Origin: Herbaspirillum sp. Sphag64 | GTDB lineage: Bacteria; Pseudomonadota; Gammaproteobacteria; Burkholderiales; Burkholderiaceae_D | Length of the DNA stretch: 37,949 bases | NCBI RefSeq assembly: GCF_014192645.1 | Contig: NZ_JACHYE010000022.1 | Location: forward strand, 1-37,949 | Direction of reading: 5' to 3' | Part shown: one piece after another, positions 17,325 through 26,166 of the stretch | Layout of the letters: every line of letters starts with the position of its first letter | How positions within the stretch are numbered: position 1 is the stretch's first letter | Translations under genes and position numbers: made by a program | Notes under the pieces: generated by a model | Databases searched by the model: none | Told to the model about the DNA's origin: nothing | The model's input: the letters and a program-made list of their open reading frames with translations, nothing else

Positions 17325-18557
17325 ATGACAAAAATTCTTCTCCAGGGCGGTAACGTTCTTGATCCCGCCTACGGCATATTGCTCCGTGGACATCATGTGC
17401 TTGTCGAGGGTGAGCGTATCACTGCGATTTCGCCGGATCCCATCGATGCACCCGATGCGCAGCGGTTTGATGTCATTGGCAAAACCATCATGCCTGGTCT
17501 CATCGATTGCCACGTGCATGTGCTGGCATCGCTCGCCAATCTGGGGGCCAACGCATTGCAGCCCGGGTCACTGACCTCGATTCGTGCCTTGCCCATCGTC
17601 GAGGCGATGCTTAACCGTGGGTTTACTACGGTGCGTGATGCCGGTGGTGCCGACTGGGGACTGGCACAGGCTATCGCCATTGGTCTGGTACCGGGACCAC
17701 GGATTTTCCCGTCGGGCAAGGCCTTGTCACAGACCGGCGGCCATGGTGATTTCCGGCCGCGCTCGGATGTGCTGGAACCCTGCTCCTGCGCGTTTCGTGC
17801 CGGTGCCATAGCACGCGTTGCCGATGGCGTTGATGCCGTCCGCCTAGCGGCGCGTGAAGAGTTGCAGAAGGGCGCTACCCAGATCAAGATCATGGCTTCC
17901 GGCGGCGTGGCGTCACCGACCGATCCGATTGGGAACACCCAATACAGCGAAGACGAAATTCGCGCTATCGTGGCCGAAGCCGAAGCCGCACAAACCTATG
18001 TCATGGCCCATGCCTATACCGGCCGGGCCATTTCCCGCGCGGTCCGCTGTGGCGTGCGTACCATCGAGCACGGCAATCTGGTTGATGCGGCGGCAGCACA
18101 GATCATGCGCGAGCACGGTGCCTTCGTGGTGCCAACCCTGGTGACCTACGATGCATTGGCACGTGATGGTGCACGGCTCGGTTTGCCAGCCGACTCGGTG
18201 GCCAAGATTGAGTCCGTGCGTCAGGCTGGACGCGATTCGCTGAAGATCTATGCCGAGCATGGCGTACCGATGGGTTTTGGTTCCGATCTGCTGGGCGAGA
18301 TGCATGAGAGCCAGTCGGAGGAATTCCTGATCCGTGCCGAGATCCTCGGTAATCTGGAAACCATTCGCTCAGCGACCTCCATCGCTGCTGCTATTTTGCA
18401 GCGCGAGGGTGAACTTGGTACCGTAAGAGTTGGTGCCCGTGCTGACCTGATTGTGGTCAACGGCAATCCACTCGACGATATAGGCTTGCTGACCGGGCAG
18501 GGCGAGCATCTGGCATTGGTCATGCAAAGTGGCTACGTGCATCGTAGCAGTCTGTAA
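17325..18557 (+). CDS. Metal-dependent amidohydrolase, Xaa-Pro dipeptidase/imidazolonepropionase-like
   Basis: A 410-aa amidohydrolase-superfamily enzyme, probably cytoplasmic with a binuclear metal site. Visible ligands are H63 and H65 (IDCHVHV), K188 (QIKIMASGG, the likely carboxylated lysine), H229 (MAHAYTG), H249 (IEHGN) and D321 (FGSDLLG). The closest families known to me are the prolidase-type enzymes found in environmental sequences, which cleave N-acyl or dipeptide substrates with a C-terminal proline or basic residue. The exact substrate is unknown. It is coupled to the MHS transporter (6-bp gap) and followed by a LysR gene, which suggests a small catabolic unit. Confidence 0.85.
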   Translation: MTKILLQGGNVLDPAYGILLRGHHVLVEGERITAISPDPIDAPDAQRFDVIGKTIMPGLIDCHVHVLASLANLGANALQPGSLTSIRALPIVEAMLNRGFTTVRDAGGADWGLAQAIAIGLVPGPRIFPSGKALSQTGGHGDFRPRSDVLEPCSCAFRAGAIARVADGVDAVRLAAREELQKGATQIKIMASGGVASPTDPIGNTQYSEDEIRAIVAEAEAAQTYVMAHAYTGRAISRAVRCGVRTIEHGNLVDAAAAQIMREHGAFVVPTLVTYDALARDGARLGLPADSVAKIESVRQAGRDSLKIYAEHGVPMGFGSDLLGEMHESQSEEFLIRAEILGNLETIRSATSIAAAILQREGELGTVRVGARADLIVVNGNPLDDIGLLTGQGEHLALVMQSGYVHRSSL

Positions 18558-18640
18558 GCCCACGTTGCAGCTTGCCTCCGTCAGGCATGAATTTCGCTCT
18601 ATGATGGCGTTATCTGTTCTCTCAGGAGCATGTCGCCATC

Positions 18641-19540
18641 ATGCGTATTTCACCGCTACCACCCTTGCCGTCGCTGGTTGCCTTCGAAGCTGCCGTACGC
18701 CACGGCAGCTTCACGCGCGCTGCCGCCGAGCTGTATCTGACGCAAAGCGCGATCAGTCGACAAATTGCCCAGCTGGAGCGTTTTCTGGGCAAGAAGCTAT
18801 TCTTGCGTGAACCGCGTTCACTGCGCCTGACCGTCGCCGGGCAGCGCTACGCCGAAGAGGTGCAGCGTCTGCTGGTAGGTTGCGCCGAAGTGACTGAAGA
18901 CATCATGAAGCGCAAGGGGCACAGCGAACTGACGGTCGCCTGTTCCTCCGGGGTTGCCGTTCTATGGCTGACACCACGGCTGGCCAGCTTTCGGGCACTG
19001 CAGCCTGAATGCCATCTGCGGCTGGTTGTCAATGACAGCCTTGCTGCGCTCTCTGAGACCGATTTTGATATCGGCATGTATTACCTGCGTGATGGTCCTC
19101 CTGCCGGATTTGCCGCACGCCGTCTCTACGATGAAGAAGTGTTCCCGGTATGTGCGCCTGCTTATCTGAGACACCGCCAGCTGCGCCCTCGGGATTTGCT
19201 GCAGGAAACGCTGCTGACCATCGAGGACGGTCAGCGGCAGTGGCTTTCATGGCAAACCTGGATGACTCAGAACGGCTTGCCGGAAGCACGGATCGCGCAT
19301 CAGATTCTGGCCAACCAGTATCCAATCCTGGTCCAACTGGCGATCCAGGGACACGGCATCGTGCTGGGCTGGCGCAACATGATTGATCCCTGTTTGCGTG
19401 ATGGCTTACTGGTACCTGCCTGTAACGCCAGCGCCAGCCTGGGTGGCGGTTACTATGCGGTATGGCCGCGTGAGCGGGTCGAGCATGCGGCGGCCCGTCG
19501 TTTTCGCAACTGGCTGGTAGAGCAGGCTAGCGCAGCATAA
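18641..19540 (+). CDS. LysR family transcriptional regulator (GcvA-like)
   Basis: A 299-aa LTTR. The N-terminal winged helix-turn-helix covers about residues 9-66 (LVAFEAAVRHGSFTRAAAEL, TQSAISRQIAQLE, FLGKKLFLRE), and the effector-binding domain follows from about residue 92. The opening MRISPLPPLPSLVAFEA is typical of the GcvA subgroup. AGGAG lies 12 nt upstream of ATG 18641. It is 83 bp downstream of the amidohydrolase on the same strand and probably regulates that gene and the transporter; the inverted repeat at 15880-15912 is a candidate site. Confidence 0.92.
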   Translation: MRISPLPPLPSLVAFEAAVRHGSFTRAAAELYLTQSAISRQIAQLERFLGKKLFLREPRSLRLTVAGQRYAEEVQRLLVGCAEVTEDIMKRKGHSELTVACSSGVAVLWLTPRLASFRALQPECHLRLVVNDSLAALSETDFDIGMYYLRDGPPAGFAARRLYDEEVFPVCAPAYLRHRQLRPRDLLQETLLTIEDGQRQWLSWQTWMTQNGLPEARIAHQILANQYPILVQLAIQGHGIVLGWRNMIDPCLRDGLLVPACNASASLGGGYYAVWPRERVEHAAARRFRNWLVEQASAA

Positions 19541-19599
19541 AGCGGTCCGGCCCTATACAATGACGGCATGTTGGTCATGTCAAAACAGGGTCCAGAACA

Positions 19600-20079
19600 A
19601 TGTCAGCCTCCTACAAAATTCCAGAATCCGTATTGGTTGTCATCCATACTGCCGCGCTGGAAGTCTTGCTGATCGAACGCACAGACAAGGCCGGCTTCTG
19701 GCAATCGGTCACCGGTTCCATGCATAGCCTCGACGAACCATTGCGGCAGACCGCCGCGCGAGAAGTCGGCGAAGAGACCGGTATCCATGTCGGTACTGAT
19801 CCTCGCGTACCAGCACATCACCTGTGTGACTGGCAACTCTCCAATGTCTACGAAATCTACCCGGTCTGGCGTCATCGCTATGCTCCCGGAGTGACGCACA
19901 ATACCGAGCATGTCTTTGGTCTACTGGTACCCAGAGATATTTCGGTAACACTCGCGCCACGCGAGCACACTCGCTATCAGTGGCTGCCCTATCAGGCCGC
20001 TGCTGATTTGTGTTTCTCGCCCTCCAATGCCGAGGCAATCCTGCAACTACCGCAGATGCTGCAGCCCATGCCACAATAG
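19600..20079 (+). CDS. nudB: Dihydroneopterin triphosphate diphosphatase (Nudix)
   Basis: A 159-aa Nudix hydrolase that removes pyrophosphate from dihydroneopterin triphosphate in folate synthesis. GFWQSVTGS is the NudB signature, and REVGEETGI is the metal-binding end of the Nudix box; the distance from the Gly to the first Glu is one residue longer than the strict consensus. YEIYPVWRHRYAPGVTHNTEH is also typical. In many proteobacteria nudB directly follows aspS; here the transporter-amidohydrolase-LysR unit separates them. TATACA at 19554-19559 may be its own -10 box. Confidence 0.9.
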   Translation: MSASYKIPESVLVVIHTAALEVLLIERTDKAGFWQSVTGSMHSLDEPLRQTAAREVGEETGIHVGTDPRVPAHHLCDWQLSNVYEIYPVWRHRYAPGVTHNTEHVFGLLVPRDISVTLAPREHTRYQWLPYQAAADLCFSPSNAEAILQLPQMLQPMPQ

Positions 20080-20136
20080 GAAGCGGCGGAGTATTTCACG
20101 CAATACCACGTTTCACGAAAGGGGTAAGGCCGATCC

Positions 20137-20937
20137 ATGCAGTTGCGCATTGCCACCTACAACATACACAAGGGCGTGACCTCATTGACGGGACGCCCGC
20201 GCATTCATGCGCTCAAACAGGCGCTGACTAAGCTCGATGCCGACATCCTGTTCCTGCAGGAAGTCCAGGGCCGTCACGATCGCAATGCTGTCCGTCACAC
20301 CACCAGCTGGCCGCAATTGGGGCAGCATGAATATCTGGCTGAGGGCTCTCATCATGTCGCCTATGGCATGAACGCCGTCTACGATCACGGCCATCACGGC
20401 AATGCACTGCTGTCACGCTTCCCCATTGCCGCCAGCCGCAATCAGGATGTCTCCGACCACGCGTACGAGTCGCGCGGTATCCTGCATTGCGTGCTCGATA
20501 TCGAGGGCACTGCCGTGCATTGCTACGTGATTCATCTGGGCTTGTTTGCCGGTGGTCGACGGCGCCAGACGGCAGCATTGATTGAGGCCGTGCTGGCATC
20601 GGCCGGGACCAATGCGCCGATCATCATTGCCGGTGATTTCAATGACTGGAGCAACCAGCTCAGCGACATGTTGCGAGAGCGACTGGGGGTGAAGGAAGTA
20701 TTCGATCAGCAGGTCAAGACCACCGGGCTGATCGGTTATCTGCGCCAACTCAGCGGCCTGAGTACAGCACATCAGCCACAACCAGCACGCACCTTCCCGG
20801 CGGCGATGCCAGTATTACAGCTTGATCGCATCTACCTGCGTGGTTTTGAGGTGGAAACTGCTCAAGTCCTGCGCGGTGGCTTATGGGCTACCTTGTCAGA
20901 CCATGCGCCGATCATCACGACGCTGCATTTAACATGA
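20137..20937 (+). CDS. Endonuclease/exonuclease/phosphatase family protein (YbhP-like)
   Basis: A 266-aa EEP-fold enzyme. It shows the family's metal and catalytic signatures in order: IATYNIHKG, LFLQEVQ, GNALLSRFPI, VIHLGL, IIAGDFNDW and LSDHAPI at the C-terminus. No signal peptide is seen. In E. coli the homologous ybhP lies directly upstream of clsB, as here (60-bp gap), so a link to phospholipid metabolism is suggested by context, not shown. Its substrate could be a nucleic acid or a phosphate ester. Confidence 0.88.
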   Translation: MQLRIATYNIHKGVTSLTGRPRIHALKQALTKLDADILFLQEVQGRHDRNAVRHTTSWPQLGQHEYLAEGSHHVAYGMNAVYDHGHHGNALLSRFPIAASRNQDVSDHAYESRGILHCVLDIEGTAVHCYVIHLGLFAGGRRRQTAALIEAVLASAGTNAPIIIAGDFNDWSNQLSDMLRERLGVKEVFDQQVKTTGLIGYLRQLSGLSTAHQPQPARTFPAAMPVLQLDRIYLRGFEVETAQVLRGGLWATLSDHAPIITTLHLT

Positions 20938-20997
20938 AAACACTAGCGCAGCATCTCACCTTGCTGAATAAAAAAAGTACGATAACGACCACCACCC

Positions 20998-22164
20998 ATG
21001 CGCATGATGAACTATAGCGGCGGCAATGACATTGCGTTATTGCGCAGCGGCGCTGAATTTTTCCCTGCAATGATTGCCGCCATTGATCAGGCTCACGCTG
21101 AGATTTACCTGGAAACCTACATCTTCAGTATTGACGATACCGGTATTCAAGTACGCGATGCGCTGGTGCGTGCCGCCGCGCGCGGTGTCGAGGTCAGTGT
21201 CATTTCCGACTGGCACGGTACCGGCCGTCTGGAAACCCAGCAACTCAAACATAGTCTGCTGGAGACGGCAGTGCAGCATCGCTCCTTCAACCCTTGGTTT
21301 CGCCGCGGCGTCGCCCGTAGTCACCGCAAGCTATGCGTGATTGACCGTAGCGTGGGCTTTGTCGGTGGCATTAATATCAATGATGATTTTTTCTCCGATG
21401 AAGGCAGTCGCAAGCCGCTTCCCGCGCCGCGCTGGGATTTCGCAGTACGTATTCGTGGCCCGTTGGTTGAAGATTTACATCGTGAAGCCCAAGCCCAATG
21501 GATACGTATCGGCAAGATGAAACTGCGGGCGCGCTGGGACCGTTTCCGGAGCAGTCATCTGACACCCGGCGGACAGAATGCGACCAGTGGTGCGCAGGCG
21601 GCACTGGTGGTACGCGACAACTTGCGGCATCGGCGCACCATCGAGCGTGCCTATCTGCATGCACTGGGCCGCGCACGTCATAGCGCCTTGCTCGCTAATC
21701 CCTATTTTGCACCCGGGCGCAAGCTGCGACGAGGTCTGGAGGAAGCTGCACGACGCGGTGTCAAGGTGACCCTGTTACTCGGCGTTGGTCAGTTTGATGT
21801 GCAAGATGCGGTTGCCAAGTCCTTCTATCCAAAACTGCTCAAGGCGGGTGTACAGATTGTCGAATACACCAAAAGCCAGTTGCACGCCAAAGTCGCCGTC
21901 ATCGATGATCAGTGGACGACAGTGGGCTCCAGCAATTACGATGGACTCAGCCTGTTTATCAATCAGGAAGCCAATGTCGTCATTAACGATGCTACCTTTG
22001 CCGCCACCCTGCGTGCCGAAATCGAGGCGGGAACCATTGATGGCAGGGTTGTGCAATTGCAGGATTATCTGCACATTCCCTGGCATAAGCGTTGCTGGTA
22101 TGGCATGGCATTTTTGCTATACCGATTGGTCATCGGTGTGATTACGCTCGGACGTGATGCGTGA
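20998..22164 (+). CDS. clsB: Cardiolipin synthase B (phospholipase D family)
   Basis: A 388-aa PLD-superfamily enzyme with two HKD motifs: H109-K111-D116 (HRKLCVID) followed by GFVGGINI, and H296-K298-D303 (HAKVAVID) followed by TTVGSSNYD. ClsB-type synthases make cardiolipin at the inner membrane by phosphatidyl transfer. The length and the lack of N-terminal transmembrane helices fit ClsB rather than ClsA; a hydrophobic amphipathic end (WYGMAFLLYRLVIGVITLG) may anchor it. ATG 21007 is an alternative start. The EEP gene upstream is a conserved partner. Confidence 0.92.
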   Translation: MRMMNYSGGNDIALLRSGAEFFPAMIAAIDQAHAEIYLETYIFSIDDTGIQVRDALVRAAARGVEVSVISDWHGTGRLETQQLKHSLLETAVQHRSFNPWFRRGVARSHRKLCVIDRSVGFVGGININDDFFSDEGSRKPLPAPRWDFAVRIRGPLVEDLHREAQAQWIRIGKMKLRARWDRFRSSHLTPGGQNATSGAQAALVVRDNLRHRRTIERAYLHALGRARHSALLANPYFAPGRKLRRGLEEAARRGVKVTLLLGVGQFDVQDAVAKSFYPKLLKAGVQIVEYTKSQLHAKVAVIDDQWTTVGSSNYDGLSLFINQEANVVINDATFAATLRAEIEAGTIDGRVVQLQDYLHIPWHKRCWYGMAFLLYRLVIGVITLGRDA

Positions 22165-22185
22165 ATACCGTCACAGGCAGCAACC

Positions 22186-23160
22186 CTAGTTTGTTGCCGG
22201 CGACGTCAGCGTTTGCTGAAAAAAATGTGTCACTGCAGCGTTGAATTCCTGATGAAAAGCACCACGGTCAAAACCTTCTGCATCGCGACATAGTTCCGGG
22301 GCATCATGCATTAGCACAGGCGGGCAGGGAGCAAGAAAGGCGAAATGCCCGGCATTTTTCACTACGTGCCAGTCCAGAGGTGTTTTCAGCGCGCGGCGTA
22401 TTGTTTCCACACTGGCCAGCGTTACGCCGTCACCACCGTTGGCAGAGGCCCAGAGCTGAATCGGAACCGTAATCTGTCGCAGTCCATCAGCGTCAAAAAA
22501 ACTCAACGGATCGACAATGACAGCCGCCTTGATACGTGGGTCAGTCGATGGCGGAGCCGGAAAGGCGTGGCGGCGTATCTCGTCGCAAATGGCAATGTCG
22601 GAATCCTGCGGGCAGAGATCCTTGCGCAACGTCCAGTTCGGCACACCACCGACGGCGACCATGCCAGTGTATCCACCGCGTGAAAACCCGAACAGGCCGA
22701 TTTTCTGTGCATCCAGATTGCTGCGGCCGGGCCAGGATTTCAACAGGTAATCGACCAGCCGACGCATATCTATTGGGCGGTTGGCAAAGGACCAAAGATG
22801 GGGACGCTCGCTCCTATCCTGAAAGTTGTCACCCGGATGATTGATGGAAGCCACCACGAATCCTGCATCAGCTAATGCCGCAGCAGTATCGTGGTGCATC
22901 AGAAAAGAGCCGCCACTGCCATGCGAGATTACCACCAACGGCAGATTACTACCGGCAACCGGACAATCCTTGACGACACTGATGACCAGCGGACTCAGCA
23001 ATAGTGGCGCTGCTGTGCTGTTACAGGGTGTCCATACGGCACCGCGTAGCGTAGGACCGTCAGCATCAGCCGGAACCTCGATGAAGCTGAAACCTGCTGC
23101 ATGCGACAGCGATGTCAGCAAACACAGAATAATGAACACAAAATGGCGGAAAAACTGCAT
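22186..23160 (-). CDS. Secreted alpha/beta hydrolase (dienelactone hydrolase/PAF-acetylhydrolase-like)
   Basis: A 324-aa protein with a signal peptide (cut near SHA, residue 21). The fold markers are VVISHGSGG (oxyanion region, about 77-85), the nucleophile elbow GFSRGG with S160, and a catalytic His272 in NAGHFAFLAP; the acid is probably Asp217 or a nearby Asp. Six or more cysteines suggest periplasmic disulfides. It may act on esters or lipids; the substrate is unknown. Its start lies 7 bp after the stop of the AraC-GyrI regulator, so both are in one operon. It converges on clsB, whose stop is 21 bp away. Confidence 0.85.
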   Translation of the reverse strand: MQFFRHFVFIILCLLTSLSHAAGFSFIEVPADADGPTLRGAVWTPCNSTAAPLLLSPLVISVVKDCPVAGSNLPLVVISHGSGGSFLMHHDTAAALADAGFVVASINHPGDNFQDRSERPHLWSFANRPIDMRRLVDYLLKSWPGRSNLDAQKIGLFGFSRGGYTGMVAVGGVPNWTLRKDLCPQDSDIAICDEIRRHAFPAPPSTDPRIKAAVIVDPLSFFDADGLRQITVPIQLWASANGGDGVTLASVETIRRALKTPLDWHVVKNAGHFAFLAPCPPVLMHDAPELCRDAEGFDRGAFHQEFNAAVTHFFQQTLTSPATN

Positions 23161-23167
23161 GGCAGAA

Positions 23168-24001
23168 TTACTCCCTGTAGGCAGAACGGATGGGGATCAG
23201 TAAATCGGTACGCAAAGCGTCCCCAGCGGTATCGTGAGGGGAGTTGAGGTAGTGTTCCAGCACTGGACGATCATCGGCCTCATAGCCGCTGGCGGGTAGC
23301 CAACGTTTGAAGATCGTGCTTACCGTTGCACTGATGTTGGTATAGGGACCGTGCAGACAATGACGCGCATAGCGACCTGCAGGGATTTCGATGTACTCCA
23401 GCGCTGGTTCAGCCGGGTTCACATCTGACGTCAGCGCCGCCGCCGCGTAATAGCGGAAATCAGGGGGCTCATCCGGATCTCCATAGCAGGCCCCCATCCA
23501 GGCAGAAACCATAGGTGCAAGCGGCAGTTGACGCAGTCGTCTATGGGTATGCGGAATCGTCGACACCGGCCCCTGATGACACAAGGCAACCAGCCGTTGC
23601 GCTGCACGCTCGATGACTTCTACCTGTGGCATCGCATCAGCGTCGTAGCCGACACGATGAAGTTGCGCCTGAAAGTCGCTTGGCGACTGCCCGGCAAATT
23701 GTCCAAAGGCCCGCGTGAACGACTGCGGGCTTTCATAGCCAACTTCCATAGCCACTTGCGTAATACTGTGACTGCCTTGCTCTAGCAGCCGCGTTGCTAG
23801 CGCCAGCCGTATACGTCGCACTGTCGCGCTGACGGTTTCGCCTGCCACGCTGCGATAAATACGATGGAAATGATACGGAGAAAAATGTGCCATTGCCGCC
23901 AGATCTTCAAGGCGATGCTCCACTAATGGATGCGCCACGAGGAAGGCGACGATGCGCGCGACCCGCTGACGATAAATTTGCTCGGCACGAGGGGTTTTCA
24001 T
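23168..24001 (-). CDS. AraC family regulator with GyrI-like effector domain
   Basis: A 277-aa protein. The N-terminal AraC-type double helix-turn-helix (about 10-110) has LEDLAAMAHFSPYHFHRIYRSVAGET and ITQVAMEVGYESPQSFTRAFGQFAGQSP. The C-terminal half (about 125-277) is a GyrI/SOUL-type small-molecule-binding domain: VEVIERAAQRLVALCHQGP, then YIEIPAGRYARHCLHGPY. Members of this class (for example Rob- or BmrR-like sensors) respond to drugs or small hydrophobic compounds. It leads the operon with the secreted hydrolase and is divergent from the NlpC/P60-like gene, with 158 bp between them. Confidence 0.9.
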   Translation of the reverse strand: MKTPRAEQIYRQRVARIVAFLVAHPLVEHRLEDLAAMAHFSPYHFHRIYRSVAGETVSATVRRIRLALATRLLEQGSHSITQVAMEVGYESPQSFTRAFGQFAGQSPSDFQAQLHRVGYDADAMPQVEVIERAAQRLVALCHQGPVSTIPHTHRRLRQLPLAPMVSAWMGACYGDPDEPPDFRYYAAAALTSDVNPAEPALEYIEIPAGRYARHCLHGPYTNISATVSTIFKRWLPASGYEADDRPVLEHYLNSPHDTAGDALRTDLLIPIRSAYRE

Positions 24002-24159
24002 GTCGCAAAGTGTATCGCGGCGTAAAAGCGGCGACTTAGCCGACTTTGCGAAAATTGCGTGTTTGTTCAGCAGGCACTACATTGCGCTAGACTGCTCGTT
24101 GCAGCCTAGCATCAGCAATAGCAACACTAGCGTTTTGATTAGCGATTTGAGGATATTTC

Positions 24160-24870
24160 ATGTCAGTTCGTCATCTTTTTGTGCCAGCACTGTTGTTCTC
24201 ATTGTCATTGACCGCCCATGCACAGGACGTACCGCCCTATCTGCAGTTGGCCAGAAATCTGGTCAATGACGTTGCTCCGGAAAACAATAGCTATCGCTAC
24301 AACGGCTGGATTCGGCTCAAGGGAGATACCTTCCTGCTCAGCGAAGTGACTCGGCCGGAGGTCCATACCGATTGCAGCGGACTGGTCGATGCCTTGCTTG
24401 ACCGCACCGAGCCACAGGTGCTGAAGGTGTTTCAGAGCAAACACTGGAAAGGCTATCCGAAGGCAGCAAATTATTATGAAGCGATTGCCGCTGGAGAGGG
24501 CTTTGAGCGTCGTGCATCGATTTCGGATGTGGAGGCTGGCGATATCTTCGCCGCTAAATTCACAGCCGAGATTGATACCGGCCACGTCATGCTGGTCGAT
24601 GCCAAGCCCAAGCTGATAGAACACCCGGTCAGCCCGATTATTCCCGACACCCAGCAATGGGAAATCGTCGTCATTGACTCCTCCAGTTCGCATGGCAAGA
24701 ACGACACCCGTCATCGTACCGATGGTACGCGTCAAAATGGTATTGGTCGTGGCAGTGTGCGCGTTTATACCGATGTCAATGGACAACTGACAGGCTGGGT
24801 CATGACACTGGCCCCGCGTGACAAATTGCGCAGCAGTGGCGATCTGGCGATTGGCAAGCCAGTACTGTGA
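24160..24870 (+). CDS. Secreted NlpC/P60-like papain-fold protein
   Basis: A 236-aa protein with a signal peptide (cut after AHA, residue 21). TDCSGLV (Cys72) is the nucleophile motif of NlpC/P60-like cysteine peptidases, and DTGHVMLVDA provides the His (H142) some 70 residues later, in the right order and setting. This would act in the periplasm or outside, perhaps on cell-wall peptides, but the overall sequence is divergent from the well-known lytic enzymes and no cell-wall-binding domain is present. A TGAGGA site supports ATG 24160. It is monocistronic. Confidence 0.75.
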   Translation: MSVRHLFVPALLFSLSLTAHAQDVPPYLQLARNLVNDVAPENNSYRYNGWIRLKGDTFLLSEVTRPEVHTDCSGLVDALLDRTEPQVLKVFQSKHWKGYPKAANYYEAIAAGEGFERRASISDVEAGDIFAAKFTAEIDTGHVMLVDAKPKLIEHPVSPIIPDTQQWEIVVIDSSSSHGKNDTRHRTDGTRQNGIGRGSVRVYTDVNGQLTGWVMTLAPRDKLRSSGDLAIGKPVL

Positions 24871-24874
24871 TGGT

Positions 24875-24899
24875 CCGCGTATGCCCATGGCATACGCGG
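24875..24899. terminator. Perfect 11-bp hairpin between convergent genes
   Basis: CCGCGTATGCC (24875-24885) and GGCATACGCGG (24889-24899) form a perfect stem with a 3-nt loop, just after the NlpC/P60-like gene and before the end of the OYE gene. Neither side has a U-tract of full length, so termination is likely but not canonical. Confidence 0.55.
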
Positions 24900-24967
24900 T
24901 AAAACTGTCGGCAACGCCGAACGCCAATCAGCCTTTCTGACAAGGCATGACGTTACCTTGGCTCAGC

Positions 24968-26056
24968 TCAATAACGCTCAAGCCAGTGGGCATAAGGTGC
25001 AGGCAAGGTCCACGAAGCCTTTTCCACACCCAGTTCCTTGGCAGCCAGATACGGCCAGTGCGGGTTGGCCAGATGGGCGCGGCCGATCATGACCAGATCC
25101 ATCTGCTGATCCTTGATCACTCCTTCAGCAATCGACGGGGTACCAAAGCCCCAGGCGGTCGCGACCGGGATCGCTGCTTCGCGTCGTACACGTTCGGCAA
25201 TCGGACCCATGAAGGTGGTACCCCAAGGGATCGATGTTTCACCAATCGTAAAGCCGACCGAGACGCTCACCAGATCGGTACCGGCAGCCTTGAACTGACG
25301 GATCAGTTCAATCGATTCCAGCAAAGTCTGCTCGTCGCGGCCATCGTATTCCAGCACGCCAAAACGGATCGTCAAAGGCAGATTTTCTGGCCATACTTCA
25401 CGCACGGCACGCAGGGTTTCCAGCAGGAAGCGGCTACGGTTTTCAACGCTGCCACCGTAGATGTCATCGCGTTGATTGGCGTGCGCCGAGAAGAAGCTTT
25501 GTCCCAGATAGCCATGCGCAAAATGCAGTTCCAGCCACTCAAAGCCGACGTCCCGTGCACGCACGGCAGCGTCGACAAAGTTTTGACGCACGCGCGCAAT
25601 ATCGTCGAGCGTCATCGCTTTCGGTTGCTTGGGCAGGTGATGGCCAAAGGCAATGGCCGATGGTGCAATCGTGTCCCAGCCGCGGCTGTCATCGGCAGCC
25701 ATATGGTCGTCACCTTCCCAAGGGACGTTAGCGCTTGCCTTGCGACCAGCGTGGCCGATCTGGATACCAGGCACGGCACCAGCCGCCTTGATACCCTTGA
25801 CGATCGGCGCGAAGGCCTGCGCCTGTTCGTCATTCCACAAACCGGTGCAACCCGGAGTGATACGGCCTTCAGGTGCAACCGCAGTCGCTTCGACAATGAC
25901 CAGACCAGCGCCGCCCCGGGCGATGCTGGTGTAATGGGTTAGATGCCAATCGTTGACGACGCCATCGACGGCCTTGTATTGACACATTGGTGGAACAGCA
26001 ATGCGATTGCGCAGGGTGACACCCTTGAGTTTGAACGGTTGAAACAAGGCAGACAT
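24968..26056 (-). CDS. Old Yellow Enzyme family NADH:flavin oxidoreductase (YqjM/XenA-like)
   Basis: A 362-aa FMN enzyme that reduces activated C=C bonds, nitro compounds or nitrate esters with NAD(P)H. The N-terminal VPPMCQY (Cys25, Tyr27) is the redox-tuning motif of the thermophilic-like/YqjM class. HFAHGYLGQSFFS, the substrate-binding region, and NRSRFLLE and GRAHLANPHWP in the C-terminal half are also typical. GAAGGA precedes ATG 26056. It is divergent from an ArsR gene, with a perfect palindromic operator in the 110-bp gap, so that repressor probably controls it. An electrophile or toxic organic compound may be the inducer. Confidence 0.93.
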   Translation of the reverse strand: MSALFQPFKLKGVTLRNRIAVPPMCQYKAVDGVVNDWHLTHYTSIARGGAGLVIVEATAVAPEGRITPGCTGLWNDEQAQAFAPIVKGIKAAGAVPGIQIGHAGRKASANVPWEGDDHMAADDSRGWDTIAPSAIAFGHHLPKQPKAMTLDDIARVRQNFVDAAVRARDVGFEWLELHFAHGYLGQSFFSAHANQRDDIYGGSVENRSRFLLETLRAVREVWPENLPLTIRFGVLEYDGRDEQTLLESIELIRQFKAAGTDLVSVSVGFTIGETSIPWGTTFMGPIAERVRREAAIPVATAWGFGTPSIAEGVIKDQQMDLVMIGRAHLANPHWPYLAAKELGVEKASWTLPAPYAHWLERY

Positions 26057-26108
26057 GTGGTTTCCTTCGAGATAAAAAATGAGCAGAAGTCAGTGGGGAT
26101 ATATTCGT

Positions 26109-26130
26109 TTGTTCGAATATATTCGAACAA
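26109..26130. promoter_or_regulatory. 22-bp perfect palindromic operator between the OYE and ArsR genes
   Basis: The core TTCGAATATATTCGAA and three flanking bases on each side are exactly self-complementary. An extra half-site ATATTCG lies at 26101-26107. The position between two divergent genes, one of them an ArsR-type repressor, is that of a classic autoregulatory operator. Confidence 0.8.
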
Positions 26131-26159
26131 TGGAACTAGTATAGCCCAAGGTGTACAAT
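26131..26159 (+). promoter_or_regulatory. Promoter of the ArsR gene, perhaps leaderless
   Basis: TACAAT at 26154-26159 is a good -10 box, with TGGAAC 17 bp upstream as a weak -35 next to the operator. It ends 7 bp before ATG 26167, so transcription would begin about at the start codon. No Shine-Dalgarno sequence lies at a usable distance. Confidence 0.4.
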
Positions 26160-26166
26160 TCTGCAG

